In this document: one piece after another, positions 50,148 to 58,264 of the stretch
Numbering within the stretch: the first letter of the stretch is position 1
How the letters are laid out: each line of letters opens with the position of its first letter
Assembly: GCA_030433335.1 (NCBI GenBank)
Contig: JAUILL010000003.1
Span: forward strand, 124,001 to 188,000
Length of the DNA stretch: 64,000 nt
From: Alphaproteobacteria bacterium
GTDB lineage: Bacteria > Pseudomonadota > Alphaproteobacteria > Rhodobacterales > Rhodobacteraceae
Direction: 5' to 3'
The notes under the pieces: generated by a model
What the model was told of the DNA's origin: nothing
Databases searched by the model: none
What the model saw: the letters and a program-made list of their open reading frames with translations, nothing else
Translations under genes and position numbers: made by a program

Positions 50148-50159
50148 GGAGCGTACACA

Positions 50160-50282
50160 ATGGCCCGCCAGATCAAACTGACCCTTGCGCGTAACGCAGA
50201 CACCTTCATTCCCGACATGATCGGTGCGGCCTCGTTGATGGTCATGCTGGTCGGGGCGCTTCATCTGCCGATGTTCTTCTGA
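50160..50282 (+). CDS. 40-aa predicted membrane peptide under LexA-type boxes
   Basis: The frame runs from ATG 50160 to TGA at 50280. A basic amphipathic head (MARQIKLTLARNADTF) precedes one hydrophobic helix (about residues 19-40, MIGAASLMVMLVGALHLP), giving an N-in single-pass topology. CGGAGC lies about 9 bp before the ATG. Three GTTC-N7-GTTC sites within 115 bp upstream point to tight LexA repression and DNA-damage induction. A strong terminator lies 120 bp downstream. The size, topology and control recall SidA, the SOS-induced division inhibitor of Caulobacter, and TisB-type peptides, but I see no sequence kinship. Function unknown. Confidence 0.75.
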   Translation: MARQIKLTLARNADTFIPDMIGAASLMVMLVGALHLPMFF

Positions 50283-50404
50283 CTGCCCATCCCGCGGTTC
50301 TCTGCCGACCGGACTTGCCGCCATGTCCCAAGCTGCGGCTGACTGCCCGTCTTGTTTTGCCAGCGCCTACTGGTTGAACCTCAGTCCGGTATGAACCGTC
50401 CTCT

Positions 50405-50442
50405 CCGCCGCCATCCTTGCCGGGATGCGCGGCGGTTTTTTT
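50405..50442 (+). terminator. terminator downstream of the 40-aa peptide gene
   Basis: CCGCCGC-CATCC pairs with GGATG-CGCGGCGG, followed by TTTTTTT. Confidence 0.85.
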
Positions 50443-50469
50443 ATGCGCACACGGGCCAAGGCGCCCATG

Positions 50470-50500
50470 CTTTCACTTTGGTAAAAATACTCTCGGGGGT
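50470..50500 (-). repeat. downstream element copy 5
   Basis: On the minus strand this reads ACCCCCGAGAGTATTTTTAC then CAAAGTGAAAGC, about 70 bp downstream of the NifU-like gene in that gene's sense. Confidence 0.6.
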
Positions 50501-50568
50501 GAATTGGTGCACAAGCACCAAGAGGGGGCAGAAAGCCCCCCTTTGCCTGATTATCAATTTTCGAAAAG

Positions 50569-51021
50569 TTAAACGGTCTGCGCCGCCTCGGCCTCAGCAA
50601 CCGCTTCACTCAGCGCGTCCAAGGTCAGCATAATCGACGCATGGCGGTTCTTGTATTCGCGCGCAGGCAAGAGCGCCTCAAGCCCGTCAAACGGTGCCGA
50701 GGGCGCGTCAGCGCCGTCGCGCAGCATTGCCTTTAGCTCGTCGCGGGCTTTGTTGATTTCTACGCTCGTGCGCCCGATCGCGGCGGACCCGACCACACTG
50801 GCCGATGCTTGGCCCAAGGCGCAGGCTTTGACGTCTGCGGCATAGCGGCTGACTTTGCCGTCCGTGACGTCGACGTCCACGGTCACGGTAGACCCGCAGA
50901 GGGGCGAACGTTTTTTGACGCTGGCCTGTGGCGCATCGAGCCGGCCTGTATGCGGAATCTCGGCTGCCAGCGCGAGGATGCGCTGGGAATAGAGCTTCAT
51001 CAGGTCGTTCTCGTTCGACAT
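50569..51021 (-). CDS. NifU/IscU-like iron-sulfur scaffold family protein
   Basis: This 150-aa NifU_N-fold protein has two of the three cluster-ligand cysteines in place, C42 (SPLCGS) and C67 (KACALGQAS). At the third site, where IscU has HCS, it has HAS (A128 in NRHASIML), and there is no LPPVK chaperone motif. It may bind zinc or act in another role than cluster assembly. The start ATG at 51021 follows GAGGACGC-like sequence; a longer upstream frame would overlap the hisI leader. It is divergent from hisI, with 77 bp between. I keep the family name and not the function. Confidence 0.82.
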   Translation of the reverse strand: MSNENDLMKLYSQRILALAAEIPHTGRLDAPQASVKKRSPLCGSTVTVDVDVTDGKVSRYAADVKACALGQASASVVGSAAIGRTSVEINKARDELKAMLRDGADAPSAPFDGLEALLPAREYKNRHASIMLTLDALSEAVAEAEAAQTV

Positions 51022-51098
51022 GCGTCCTCCGAGGCTTTCTCTTGGGGTCAGTTCCGCATAGATAGGCGTTGCACGACCGAAGCAAAAGGATTTTCCAC

Positions 51099-51467
51099 AT
51101 GACCTCCGCGGCATTTGATCCGGCAAGTTTGAAATACGACGACAAGGGGTTGATCCCCGCCATTGCGCAGGATGCCGAGACCCAAGAGGTTCTTATGATG
51201 GCGTGGATGAATGCGGAGTCTGTTGCCAAGACGTTGGAGACCGGCAAAGTGACGTATTGGTCGCGGTCGCGTCAGGCGTTCTGGGTCAAAGGTGAGACCA
51301 GTGGGCACCTGCAAACTTTGGTCGATTTCCGCTATGACTGCGATCAAGACTGCATCCTGGTCATGGTTCGACAGGAAGGGCCAGCGTGTCACACTAACCG
51401 CCGTAGCTGTTTCTACACCGCTGTGCGCGATGGTGAGACCGTCGAACTGATGGGGCCGATGGCGTAA
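51099..51467 (+). CDS. hisI: phosphoribosyl-AMP cyclohydrolase
   Basis: This enzyme opens the purine ring of PR-AMP, the third step of histidine synthesis. The 122-aa single-function form shows VLMMAWMNAESVAKTLETG, YWSRSRQAFWVKGETSGH, and the zinc/magnesium ligands RYDCDQDC and ACHTNRRSCFY. The start at 51099 is preceded by AAGGA; an upstream in-frame ATG would lie in the divergent promoter. It is not fused to HisE and no other his genes are close. A hairpin and downstream element follow before gluQ. Confidence 0.95.
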   Translation: MTSAAFDPASLKYDDKGLIPAIAQDAETQEVLMMAWMNAESVAKTLETGKVTYWSRSRQAFWVKGETSGHLQTLVDFRYDCDQDCILVMVRQEGPACHTNRRSCFYTAVRDGETVELMGPMA

Positions 51468-51529
51468 AGGGGGCGCTGCCCCCATCCGCTTTGCGGATTC
51501 CCCCGGAGTATTTTTACAAAGGTGAAAGC
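51468..51529 (+). repeat. downstream element copy 6 with GGGGGCGCTGCCCCC hairpin
   Basis: The 16-mer AGGGGGCGCTGCCCCC (51468-51483), a small ATCCGC/GCGGAT stem, then CCCCCGGAGTATTTTTACAA and AGGTGAAAGC. It contains the TAA stop of the convergent gluQ gene (51514-51516). Confidence 0.65.
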
Positions 51530-52380
51530 AGGGGCGTGTCGATGAGGTCGGCGACGTCCTGTGGGGTTTTGCCTTCGGCGCGGTAGAGGGCGATGGCGCG
51601 GGCGTCGTCGCGTTTTGCCAGACGTTTGCCTTGGGCGTCGCGGATCAGGTCGTGATGATGGTAAGTCGGGACGGGTTTGCTCAGGAGCGCCTGCAAGATC
51701 ACGTGGATCTGGGTGGCCTCGAACAGGTCAGCGCCGCGGGTGACGTGAGTGATGCCTTGGTCCGCGTCGTCGATGACCACCGACAGGTGATAGGACGTGC
51801 CTATGTCGCGGCGGGCGAGGACGATGTCGCCGAGAGTATCTGGGGCTTTGGTCAGTTCGATGGTGTGGGTGCCGGTGTGAACGGGGCCGACTTCGATGAA
51901 GGTCAGGGTGGGCTTGCCGATGGCGTCGATCGCTTTGGCCATATCGAGGCGGAGGGTTTCGCCGCCCGGCATGTGGGCCGGTTTCGGTTTGGCGCGGCAG
52001 GTTCCTGGGTAGATCAGGCCGTCGGGGCCGTGGGTGGGAACGCCTTCTTGGGGGGCGGACATGGCGGCTTCGATATCGCGGCGTTTGCAGGTGCAGGGAT
52101 AGAGCAGGTCCATGTCCCAGAGGGTTTGCAGAGCGGCGCGATAGGCGGGCATGCGGTCTGACTGGCGCATGACGGGCGTGGGCCATGTGAGGCCGAGCCA
52201 TGTTAGATCGTCGTAAATCTGCGCCTCCCAGTCGGGGCGGGCGCGGGATTGGTCGATGTCTTCGATCCGCAGCAGGAACTCACCGCCAAGCGTTTGGGCG
52301 AGATGCGCCGCCGTCAGTGCCGAGAAGGCGTGCCCCAGATGCAGGGGCCCCGTGGGCGACGGCGCAAATCGTGTTCGCAT
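51514..52380 (-). CDS. gluQ: glutamyl-Q tRNA(Asp) synthetase
   Basis: This truncated GluRS paralogue attaches glutamate to queuosine at position 34 of tRNA-Asp. The 288-aa product, from the ATG at 52380, has HLGH (HIGH motif, 14-17), RIEDIDQSRARPDWE, two zinc-type cysteines CTC and a third in YPGTCRAKP, RRDIGTSYHLSVVIDDADQGITHVTRG, and KRLAKRD in place of KMSKS. It lacks the anticodon-binding domain. The start overlaps the trmFO stop by one base (TAATG), so the pair is coupled. In-frame ATGs 21 and 30 bases upstream are less likely. Its stop codon lies in a repeat element. Confidence 0.93.
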   Translation of the reverse strand: MRTRFAPSPTGPLHLGHAFSALTAAHLAQTLGGEFLLRIEDIDQSRARPDWEAQIYDDLTWLGLTWPTPVMRQSDRMPAYRAALQTLWDMDLLYPCTCKRRDIEAAMSAPQEGVPTHGPDGLIYPGTCRAKPKPAHMPGGETLRLDMAKAIDAIGKPTLTFIEVGPVHTGTHTIELTKAPDTLGDIVLARRDIGTSYHLSVVIDDADQGITHVTRGADLFEATQIHVILQALLSKPVPTYHHHDLIRDAQGKRLAKRDDARAIALYRAEGKTPQDVADLIDTPLLSPL

Positions 52381-53723
52381 TAGCTTTGGCTGGTAAGCCA
52401 TTGTTGCCACATCTCTTTGGCGCGATCGGTGTAGCCTTTGTAGCGGATTTTGCGGCCCTTGCGGCCACCGCGCACGTCTTCCAGAGGCTGGAAGAGGCCG
52501 AAGTTCACGTTCATCGGCTGGAAGGTTTTTGCGTCCGCGCCGCCGGTGATGTGGTTCACGAGGCTGCCCATAGCGGTTTCCAGCGGCACTTCGGGGATGT
52601 CCTGACCAAGGATCTCGGCGGCGGCGAAACGGCCTGCCAGCAGGCCCATGGCCGCGGATTCAACATAGCCTTCGACGCCGGTGATCTGGCCTGCGAAGCG
52701 CACATTGGGGCGCGACTTCATCCGCAGGCGGCTGTCCAGCAGCGTGGGCGAGTTGATAAAGGTGTTCCGGTGGATGCCGCCAAGGCGCGCAAAGCTGGCG
52801 TTTTCCAGACCGGGGATCATGCGGAAGACCTCGGTCTGTGCGCCGTATTTCATCTTGGTCTGGAAGCCGACGATGTTGAACAGCGTGCCAAGGGCGTTGT
52901 CGCGGCGCAGTTGGACGACGGCGTAGGCTTTTTCCTCGGGCTTGTGCGGGTTTGTCAGACCGACGGGCTTCATCGGGCCGTGGCGCAGGGTCTCGCGGCC
53001 GCGTTCGGCCATGACCTCGATCGGCAGGCAGCCGTCGAAGTAACCGGCGGTCTCACCCTCGTGGAATTCGGTTTTGTCGGCGGCCAGAAGGGCGTCGATA
53101 AAGGCCTCGTACTGCTCTTTGTTCATGGGGCAGTTGAGGTAGGCGGTGCGCTCTTCTTCGGTCTCGCCTTTGTCATAGCGGGACTGCATCCACGCTTGGG
53201 ACATGTCGATGCTGTCCGCATAGACAATGGGCGCGATCGCGTCGAAGAAGGCCAGATGGTCCTGACCGGTCGCGGCTTGGATCGATTGGCCCAGCGCAGA
53301 GCTGGTCAGGGGGCCGGTGGCGATGATCCAATTTCCCTCGGTCGGGAGTTCGGTGATCTCTTCTTCGGAGACGCTGACATTGGGCAGGGCGCGCAGGGTT
53401 TGCGTGACTGTCTCGGCAAAGGGATCGCGGTCCACGGCCAGTGCGCCACCCGCAGGAATGCGGTGCTTGTCGGCAGTGGTCATAATGATCCCGTTTGCCG
53501 CGCGCATCTCCCAGTGTAGGAGGCCCACAGCGTTCTGCTCGCTATCGTCCGAGCGGAACGAGTTCGAGCACACCATCTCGGCCAGATTGCCGGTCTGGTG
53601 GGCAAAGGTTTCGACCTTGGGGCGCATCTCGTGGATGACCACGTCAACGCCCATGTTCGCGGCCTGCCAGGCGGCCTCGGAGCCGGCCATACCGCCGCCG
53701 ATGATATGCAATGTCTTGTCCAT
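52380..53723 (-). CDS. trmFO: folate-dependent tRNA m5U54 methyltransferase
   Basis: TrmFO (formerly Gid) methylates U54 of tRNA using methylene-THF and FADH2. The 447-aa protein has the N-terminal FAD loop [46 protein letters not shown] (catalytic-cysteine region), [14 protein letters not shown], and [16 protein letters not shown] near the C terminus. The start was set at the ATG at 53723. Together with gluQ and, further off, mnmA, it gives a tRNA-modification flavour to this stretch. The thioesterase gene is divergent. Confidence 0.95.
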   Translation of the reverse strand: MDKTLHIIGGGMAGSEAAWQAANMGVDVVIHEMRPKVETFAHQTGNLAEMVCSNSFRSDDSEQNAVGLLHWEMRAANGIIMTTADKHRIPAGGALAVDRDPFAETVTQTLRALPNVSVSEEEITELPTEGNWIIATGPLTSSALGQSIQAATGQDHLAFFDAIAPIVYADSIDMSQAWMQSRYDKGETEEERTAYLNCPMNKEQYEAFIDALLAADKTEFHEGETAGYFDGCLPIEVMAERGRETLRHGPMKPVGLTNPHKPEEKAYAVVQLRRDNALGTLFNIVGFQTKMKYGAQTEVFRMIPGLENASFARLGGIHRNTFINSPTLLDSRLRMKSRPNVRFAGQITGVEGYVESAAMGLLAGRFAAAEILGQDIPEVPLETAMGSLVNHITGGADAKTFQPMNVNFGLFQPLEDVRGGRKGRKIRYKGYTDRAKEMWQQWLTSQS

Positions 53724-53861
53724 GGGGCGCGATCTAGGGCTTTCGGGGCCGTTTGGAAAGAGGAAAGGCATAACGGGGAATTGCCGGTACGTCATATTTC
53801 GCGGGGCTTGTCGTTTGCGGCGGGCCGGTCATTGTGAGGGGACCGAAACGGGGAGGGTTTC

Positions 53862-54284
53862 ATGGAACTGAAGATGGATGTCACCGAGCTTGAGGCCTTT
53901 CTGGCGCGGGATTTCCCGCAGGTGGGCGACATGTTCTCTATTCTAGAGGTCGGCGCGGGTACGCTGAAGGTGCGCCTGAACGTGCGGGAAGAGCATCTGC
54001 GGCCCGGTGGGACCGTGTCGGGGCCGACGATGTTCGCGCTGGCGGATGTTGGGATCTATCTGGCGGTTCTGGCGGTGATCGGGCCGGTGGGGCTGGCTGT
54101 GACCACGAATTGTTCCATTGATTTCATGAGGAAACCTGTGGCGGGTGTCGATCTGATCGCCGAGTGCCGTATTCTGAAGCTGGGGCGGGTGCTGGCTGTG
54201 GGGGATGTGCTGATCTATTCCGAGGGAGATGCGCGGCCTGTGGCGCGGGCGAGCATGACCTATTCCATTCCGCCGAGTGGCTGA
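53862..54284 (+). CDS. PaaI-type hotdog-fold thioesterase
   Basis: This 140-aa single hotdog domain is of the PaaI/YdiI acyl-CoA thioesterase type. LRPGGTVSGPTMFALADVGIYLAVLA carries the central helix with the catalytic-type D/E position. TNCSIDFMRKPVAGVDLIAECRILKLGR forms the next strands. The acyl-CoA substrate is not predictable. GGGAGGG precedes the ATG. It is a single gene, divergent from trmFO, with a downstream repeat element just after the stop. Confidence 0.88.
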   Translation: MELKMDVTELEAFLARDFPQVGDMFSILEVGAGTLKVRLNVREEHLRPGGTVSGPTMFALADVGIYLAVLAVIGPVGLAVTTNCSIDFMRKPVAGVDLIAECRILKLGRVLAVGDVLIYSEGDARPVARASMTYSIPPSG

Positions 54285-54292
54285 GGGCGGGA

Positions 54293-54321
54293 TTTGAGTA
54301 TTTCGGGCAAAAAGAAGCCTC
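54293..54321 (+). repeat. downstream element copy 7
   Basis: GATTTGAGTATTTCGGGCAA then AAAGAAGCC, 9 bp after the thioesterase stop. It resembles copy 2 (GGAGTATTTCTTGC, AAAAAGAAGCC). Confidence 0.6.
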
Positions 54322-54402
54322 AGGGTGGGGAGAAATGTGGGGTATTATAGTACCTATTTTTTAAGGTATTGATTTTGTGGGATTTTGGCGGGTTTCGTGC
54401 GC

Positions 54403-54430
54403 TTGACTGGGGTTTAAAGGGCTGTATAAG
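54403..54430 (+). promoter_or_regulatory. sigma70-type promoter of rplM-rpsI
   Basis: -35 TTGACT (54403-54408) and -10 TATAAG (54425-54430) with a 16-bp spacer, about 80 bp upstream of rplM. It is the best sigma70 match noticed in the window and fits a strongly expressed ribosomal operon. Confidence 0.7.
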
Positions 54431-54507
54431 ACGCCAATCCGAATTCGGGTGGGGCCTTGGCCGTACTCGGCTCGACCTAGATTGATTAAACCCAGGATAT
54501 CCTGACC

Positions 54508-54972
54508 ATGAAAACCTTCTCTGCAAAGCCTGCAGACATCGAGAAGAAATGGATCCTGATCGACGCAGAGGGCGTCGTTCTGGGCCGTCTTGCATCGATC
54601 GTTGCAATGCGTCTGCGCGGCAAGCACAAGCCGTCCTTCACTCCTCACATGGATTGTGGTGACAACGTCATCATCATCAACGCTGAGAAAATCCAGATGA
54701 CCGGCAAGAAGCGCGAAGAGCGTTTCTACTGGCACACTGGCCACCCCGGCGGCATCAAATCGCGCACCAAACAGGAAATCCTGGAAGGCGCGTATCCCGA
54801 GCGTGTGGTTCAGAAAGCTGTTCAGCGCATGCTGCCCGGCAACCGTCTGTCGCGCAAGCTGATGACCAACCTGCGTGTCTATGCGGGCACCGAACACCCC
54901 CACGAAGCTCAGGCACCTGAAGTCGTAGACGTCAAAGTGCTGAACTCCAAGAACACGAGGACTGCGAAATAA
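54508..54972 (+). CDS. rplM: 50S ribosomal protein L13
   Basis: This 154-aa L13 has [37 protein letters not shown], the hallmark [15 protein letters not shown], and [22 protein letters not shown]. It is an early assembly protein of the large subunit. The stop overlaps the rpsI start (TAATG). The two-gene rplM-rpsI operon is conserved across bacteria. Confidence 0.98.
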   Translation: MKTFSAKPADIEKKWILIDAEGVVLGRLASIVAMRLRGKHKPSFTPHMDCGDNVIIINAEKIQMTGKKREERFYWHTGHPGGIKSRTKQEILEGAYPERVVQKAVQRMLPGNRLSRKLMTNLRVYAGTEHPHEAQAPEVVDVKVLNSKNTRTAK

Positions 54973-55457
54973 TGGCCGATCAAGTCAACTCGCTCGAAGA
55001 ACTCGGCGCCGTTGCAGGTGACGTCGCAGCAATCGAGATCGACGCACCCCGTGAGCCCGTCCGTGACGAACTGGGTCGTTCCTATGCCACCGGCAAGCGT
55101 AAAGACGCTGTTGCTCGCGTTTGGATCAAGCCCGGCTCGGGTAAGGTCACCGTTAACGGTCGTGAGCTGAACGTTTACTTCGCACGCCCCGTTCTGCAAA
55201 TGATCCTGCGCCAGCCCTTCGAGGTTGCCGGCGTTGAAGATCAGTTCGACGTTTACGCCACCGTTAAAGGCGGCGGTCTGTCGGGCCAAGCTGGTGCGGT
55301 CAAGCACGGCATCTCCAAAGCTCTGCAGCTGTACGATCCCTCGCTGCGTGGCGCTCTGAAAGCCGCTGGCTTCCTGACCCGCGACAGCCGCGTTGTTGAA
55401 CGTAAGAAGTTCGGCCGTCGTAAGGCACGTCGTAGCTTCCAGTTCTCGAAGCGCTAA
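54972..55457 (+). CDS. rpsI: 30S ribosomal protein S9
   Basis: This 161-aa S9 has an alphaproteobacterial N-terminal extension of about 35 acidic residues. The core is [27 protein letters not shown], then [19 protein letters not shown], ending in the invariant basic tail [11 protein letters not shown] that reaches the ribosomal P site. Its start overlaps the rplM stop by one base. A perfect terminator follows 26 bp later. Confidence 0.98.
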   Translation: MADQVNSLEELGAVAGDVAAIEIDAPREPVRDELGRSYATGKRKDAVARVWIKPGSGKVTVNGRELNVYFARPVLQMILRQPFEVAGVEDQFDVYATVKGGGLSGQAGAVKHGISKALQLYDPSLRGALKAAGFLTRDSRVVERKKFGRRKARRSFQFSKR

Positions 55458-55483
55458 TTCGGATCTACCGAAGACGATTTTGG

Positions 55484-55519
55484 CAAGCGCGTGCGAAAGC
55501 ACGCGCTTGTTTGCTTTTC
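55484..55519 (+). terminator. terminator of rplM-rpsI
   Basis: A perfect 11-bp stem CAAGCGCGTGC / GCACGCGCTTG around a GAAA tetraloop, followed by TTTGCTTTT. Confidence 0.92.
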
Positions 55520-56039
55520 AGGGGGCTGTGGTGCGGTGATCAGAGGGGTGCCACAGGGCTAAGCGTATCCAGGGCGTGTAGGAGCCTTTTCAGCGCTGCA
55601 GCGACTGCTCGGACTGAGTGAACAGGTTTGACGTTTGATACCTTGGGCGGCTGATTTTCAGCAGTCGCATTTTTTGATTTACTCTGCACAAGGGGGAGCC
55701 GATTAAACGCAGTCGGTCCAGTGGTCTGCTTCGAATTCAACATCAGAATGCGGCGAAGACAGAAGCCCAGAGTGCAGAATACAAGCCAGGGTGGGACGTA
55801 CGGCGATGGAGGCGAATTGGCCCGCACGACGGCTGCCTACGCCGCGTAACCGCCGGAGCATTGCGCAAGTGTTTAAGCTTTGCGAGATTTTTGCGGAAAG
55901 GATTGCGTAAATAGCGATTTACGATCTTTGCCACAAATTGGCCCAAGAACGAAAAAGGTGCCCTCTGGCAGACGAGAACACCTTAATATCTTCTGCATAC
56001 GGGCGAAAATTTCCCTGCAGGCGTGGCCGGATGGGCCGA
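55520..56039. other. 520-bp region without a convincing gene
   Basis: This lies between rpsI and the winged-helix gene. A minus-strand frame with ATG at 55743 and stop at 55540 (67 codons) has no ribosome site and no recognisable motif. The sequence drops in GC toward 55900. It could be an old gene remnant. No transposase motif could be identified. Confidence 0.4.
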
Positions 56040-56339
56040 TCAGTGAGCGGTGGCGAGGCGGTACAGGCCAGTCTTGCGTTGGGGGGCGTGCTCGATAAAG
56101 CCTTGATCCAGAAGCCGTTTCAGCGTGCGGTGGTAAGTCGCGTGCTTCATGGCGCGGACGGTATTGTGCGATCGGATCGACTCCGAATGAACATCGGCGT
56201 CGCTCTTGGACTCGGCGATCATGTGGAAGGCATAGAGAATATCCTTCTCGTTTTGCGACATATCGTCGAGCCCCATGTCTTGCTCGAGTTGGTAAAGAAG
56301 TTCGCGCATCGCTGCGAGCTGCTTGTATCCGCTATGCAT
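56040..56339 (-). CDS. small winged-helix (MarR-like) DNA-binding protein
   Basis: This 99-aa protein starts at the ATG at 56339. Helices LAAMRELLYQLEQDMGLDDMSQNEKDILYAFHMI lead to ATYHRTLKRLLDQGFIEHAPQRKTGLYRLA, a recognition helix followed by a wing. It is shorter than classical MarR (about 140 aa) because the dimerisation helices are reduced. It is an isolated gene in a low-GC patch with non-coding sequence on both sides. The inverted repeat around AAGTAAAACTTACT (about 56480) upstream could be its own operator. Target unknown. Confidence 0.75.
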   Translation of the reverse strand: MHSGYKQLAAMRELLYQLEQDMGLDDMSQNEKDILYAFHMIAESKSDADVHSESIRSHNTVRAMKHATYHRTLKRLLDQGFIEHAPQRKTGLYRLATAH

Positions 56340-56757
56340 TTGAATACCCTTAGACTGTATAACACGAAAGAAATGGTGTGATTTCAATCTAGGGGAATGC
56401 AGGCCAAGCTGTCCAGCCACATTCTTGCCACATTGCGACCATACTTGCCCAGATTGGCCCTTATTTTATTGAATATTGTAAGTAAAACTTACTGATAGCT
56501 GGATCGGTTTGAGGCCGGAAGCATCTATGGCTTTGCGATATTGTGGGGCTAGATCGGCTTACTTGTTGCGAAATGTTGTGATCGACCCCGAAGCACCCGC
56601 GTTCGCCCTATGGTTGCTTGGAGTCCTGATACTAAACCCAAGAAGGTCTTAAAATATCGTAAACGGACTTCCGGTAAGCCCCGTTTTCAGGAAGATTTTT
56701 CAAGAAAATTTCTATGGAAATGCTATTTTTTTGGCTGCGGCACGCAAAGCCAGAGAA
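56340..56757. other. 418-bp AT-rich region without a gene
   Basis: Upstream of the winged-helix gene and downstream of the TetR gene. It holds a short inverted repeat AAGTAAAACTTACT near 56480. I see no credible coding frame; the plus-strand open frame from 56610 is antisense to tetR. Confidence 0.5.
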
Positions 56758-57372
56758 TTAGTCGTTCGAAATCAGTCCGAGGCCACGCAGATAGATACCG
56801 ATTCCCGCTTCGAGAAGATCTTCGGGAGAGTAGGGTGATCTTGTTCCTGGTGTGCCTCGCGCAAAAAGTTCGACGACCCCGTGGCTCATGGCCCAGATAT
56901 GGGCCGAGAACATGCTGGCCGGTGGGCGCTTGTCCGCGGGGATGCGCTCGCTCAGGGCGGTCGCTGCTTCCTCGAGGATCTTGTTGGCTTTGGACGCGGC
57001 CTCGGCCAGTTCGGGCGAACGGTTCACTGAAATGCCGGACTCAAACATGGCGACGTAGTGGCCTGGGTATTTCTGGGCAAAGGCCAGATAGGCGCGGCCC
57101 GTTGCCTCAAAAGCCGAGAGCGCACTGGGCTGTCCGCCGTTATACGCAAAGCCCATCACGTCCGAGAAGATCAGGTAGCCCTGGCGGGCAGCTTCGGCGA
57201 TCAAGTCCTCGCGGCCTTGGAAGTGGCGGTAGACGGCAGCAGGCGTGACGCCAGCAAGTTTGGCGGCCTCGGACAAGGTAAAACCTGTCGGGCCTTTGTC
57301 GCGCACCAGTTCAAGGGCGGCGTCGACCAAGGCCTGCCGCAGGTTGCCGTGATGGTAGCCGCGTTTAGACAT
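56758..57372 (-). CDS. TetR-family transcriptional regulator
   Basis: This 204-aa regulator has the N-terminal TetR HTH: ALVDAALELVRDKGPTGFTLSEAAKLAGVTPAAVYRHFQGREDLI. The ligand domain has WAMSHGVVELFARG, the WHG-type C-terminal domain of the TetR_C_33 kind. The start ATG at 57372 overlaps the 3' end of ppk2 by 8 bp, so it is translated from the ppk2 transcript and may report on or regulate it. Ligand unknown. Confidence 0.9.
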   Translation of the reverse strand: MSKRGYHHGNLRQALVDAALELVRDKGPTGFTLSEAAKLAGVTPAAVYRHFQGREDLIAEAARQGYLIFSDVMGFAYNGGQPSALSAFEATGRAYLAFAQKYPGHYVAMFESGISVNRSPELAEAASKANKILEEAATALSERIPADKRPPASMFSAHIWAMSHGVVELFARGTPGTRSPYSPEDLLEAGIGIYLRGLGLISND

Positions 57373-58231
57373 GCAAGAGGTCCGGTCCGCCAACGATATT
57401 GGGATCGGGGGTGGCAACGACGTCGTGGTCTTTGCGGTCATAGTCCAAACCTGACAAAAGCAGGCGGATCACTTCGATACGGGCGCGGCGTTTGTCGTCA
57501 CTGCGGACCACGTGCCACGGGCTGAGCTTGGCGTGGCTGCGGAGCAGGGTTTCCTGAATAGCGTCGGAATAGGCGTCCCAGCGTTTCAAACCTTCGACGT
57601 CGATCCAGCTAAGCTTCCACTGCTTCAAGGGGTCTTGTTCACGGTCAAGGAAGCGGCGCAACTGCTCGGCGCGCCCGACGTTGAGCCAGACCTTGATGAC
57701 GTGGACACCTTCGTCGACCAGCATTTCCTCGAACGGAAGGACCTGACGGAAGAAGTGTTCGCGCTGAACCTCGTCGCAGAAGCCAAAGACCTTTTCGACA
57801 ACGCCGCGGTTGTACCAGCTGCGGTCAAACAGAACGATCTCACCCCCAGAGGGCAGTTGTTCGATGTAGCGCTGGAAGTACCACTGGGTCGCCTCGGTCT
57901 CGGACGGTTTGGACAGAGCGACCACGCGGCAGCCGCGCGGGTTCAGGTTTTCACGGATTCGCTTGATGGTTCCGCCTTTGCCAGCTGCGTCGCGCCCTTC
58001 AAAGACCACAGCGATACGGGCGCCGGTTTCCTTGACCCAATGCTGCAGCTTGACCAGTTCGACCTGCAGCGCGTGGAGCGTTTCCTCGTAGGTGCTCTTG
58101 TCGAGACGGCTGTCATAGGGGTAGGTGCCGATGATGTCGTTCTTCTTTGCGCCTTCGATGGCGGCACGCAGTTCGGCTGCGGGTTCGGACTCGTAGAACT
58201 CTGAAATCGCACCGTCGAAGGGCAGGGTCAT
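57365..58231 (-). CDS. ppk2: polyphosphate kinase 2
   Basis: This 288-aa PPK2-class enzyme phosphorylates nucleotides with polyphosphate as donor (or the reverse). Walker A is GRDAAGKGG (79-87), Walker B is FDRSWYNR (135-142), with the lid segment LSKPSETEATQWYFQRYI between. The tail PWHVVRSDDKRRARIEVIRLLL is family-typical. The start at 58231 follows GAGGTG; a start 21 bases upstream is possible. It is the single-domain form, probably class I (ADP to ATP), though class cannot be settled by eye. It overlaps tetR by 8 bp. Confidence 0.94.
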   Translation of the reverse strand: MTLPFDGAISEFYESEPAAELRAAIEGAKKNDIIGTYPYDSRLDKSTYEETLHALQVELVKLQHWVKETGARIAVVFEGRDAAGKGGTIKRIRENLNPRGCRVVALSKPSETEATQWYFQRYIEQLPSGGEIVLFDRSWYNRGVVEKVFGFCDEVQREHFFRQVLPFEEMLVDEGVHVIKVWLNVGRAEQLRRFLDREQDPLKQWKLSWIDVEGLKRWDAYSDAIQETLLRSHAKLSPWHVVRSDDKRRARIEVIRLLLSGLDYDRKDHDVVATPDPNIVGGPDLLHV

Positions 58232-58264
58232 GGCAGGCACCTCTTTTTCCACCTTTATGGGCGG

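Noticed and set aside
55540-55743. 67-codon minus-strand frame after rpsI
   Set aside because: No ribosome site, no motif, mixed composition. Probably chance.
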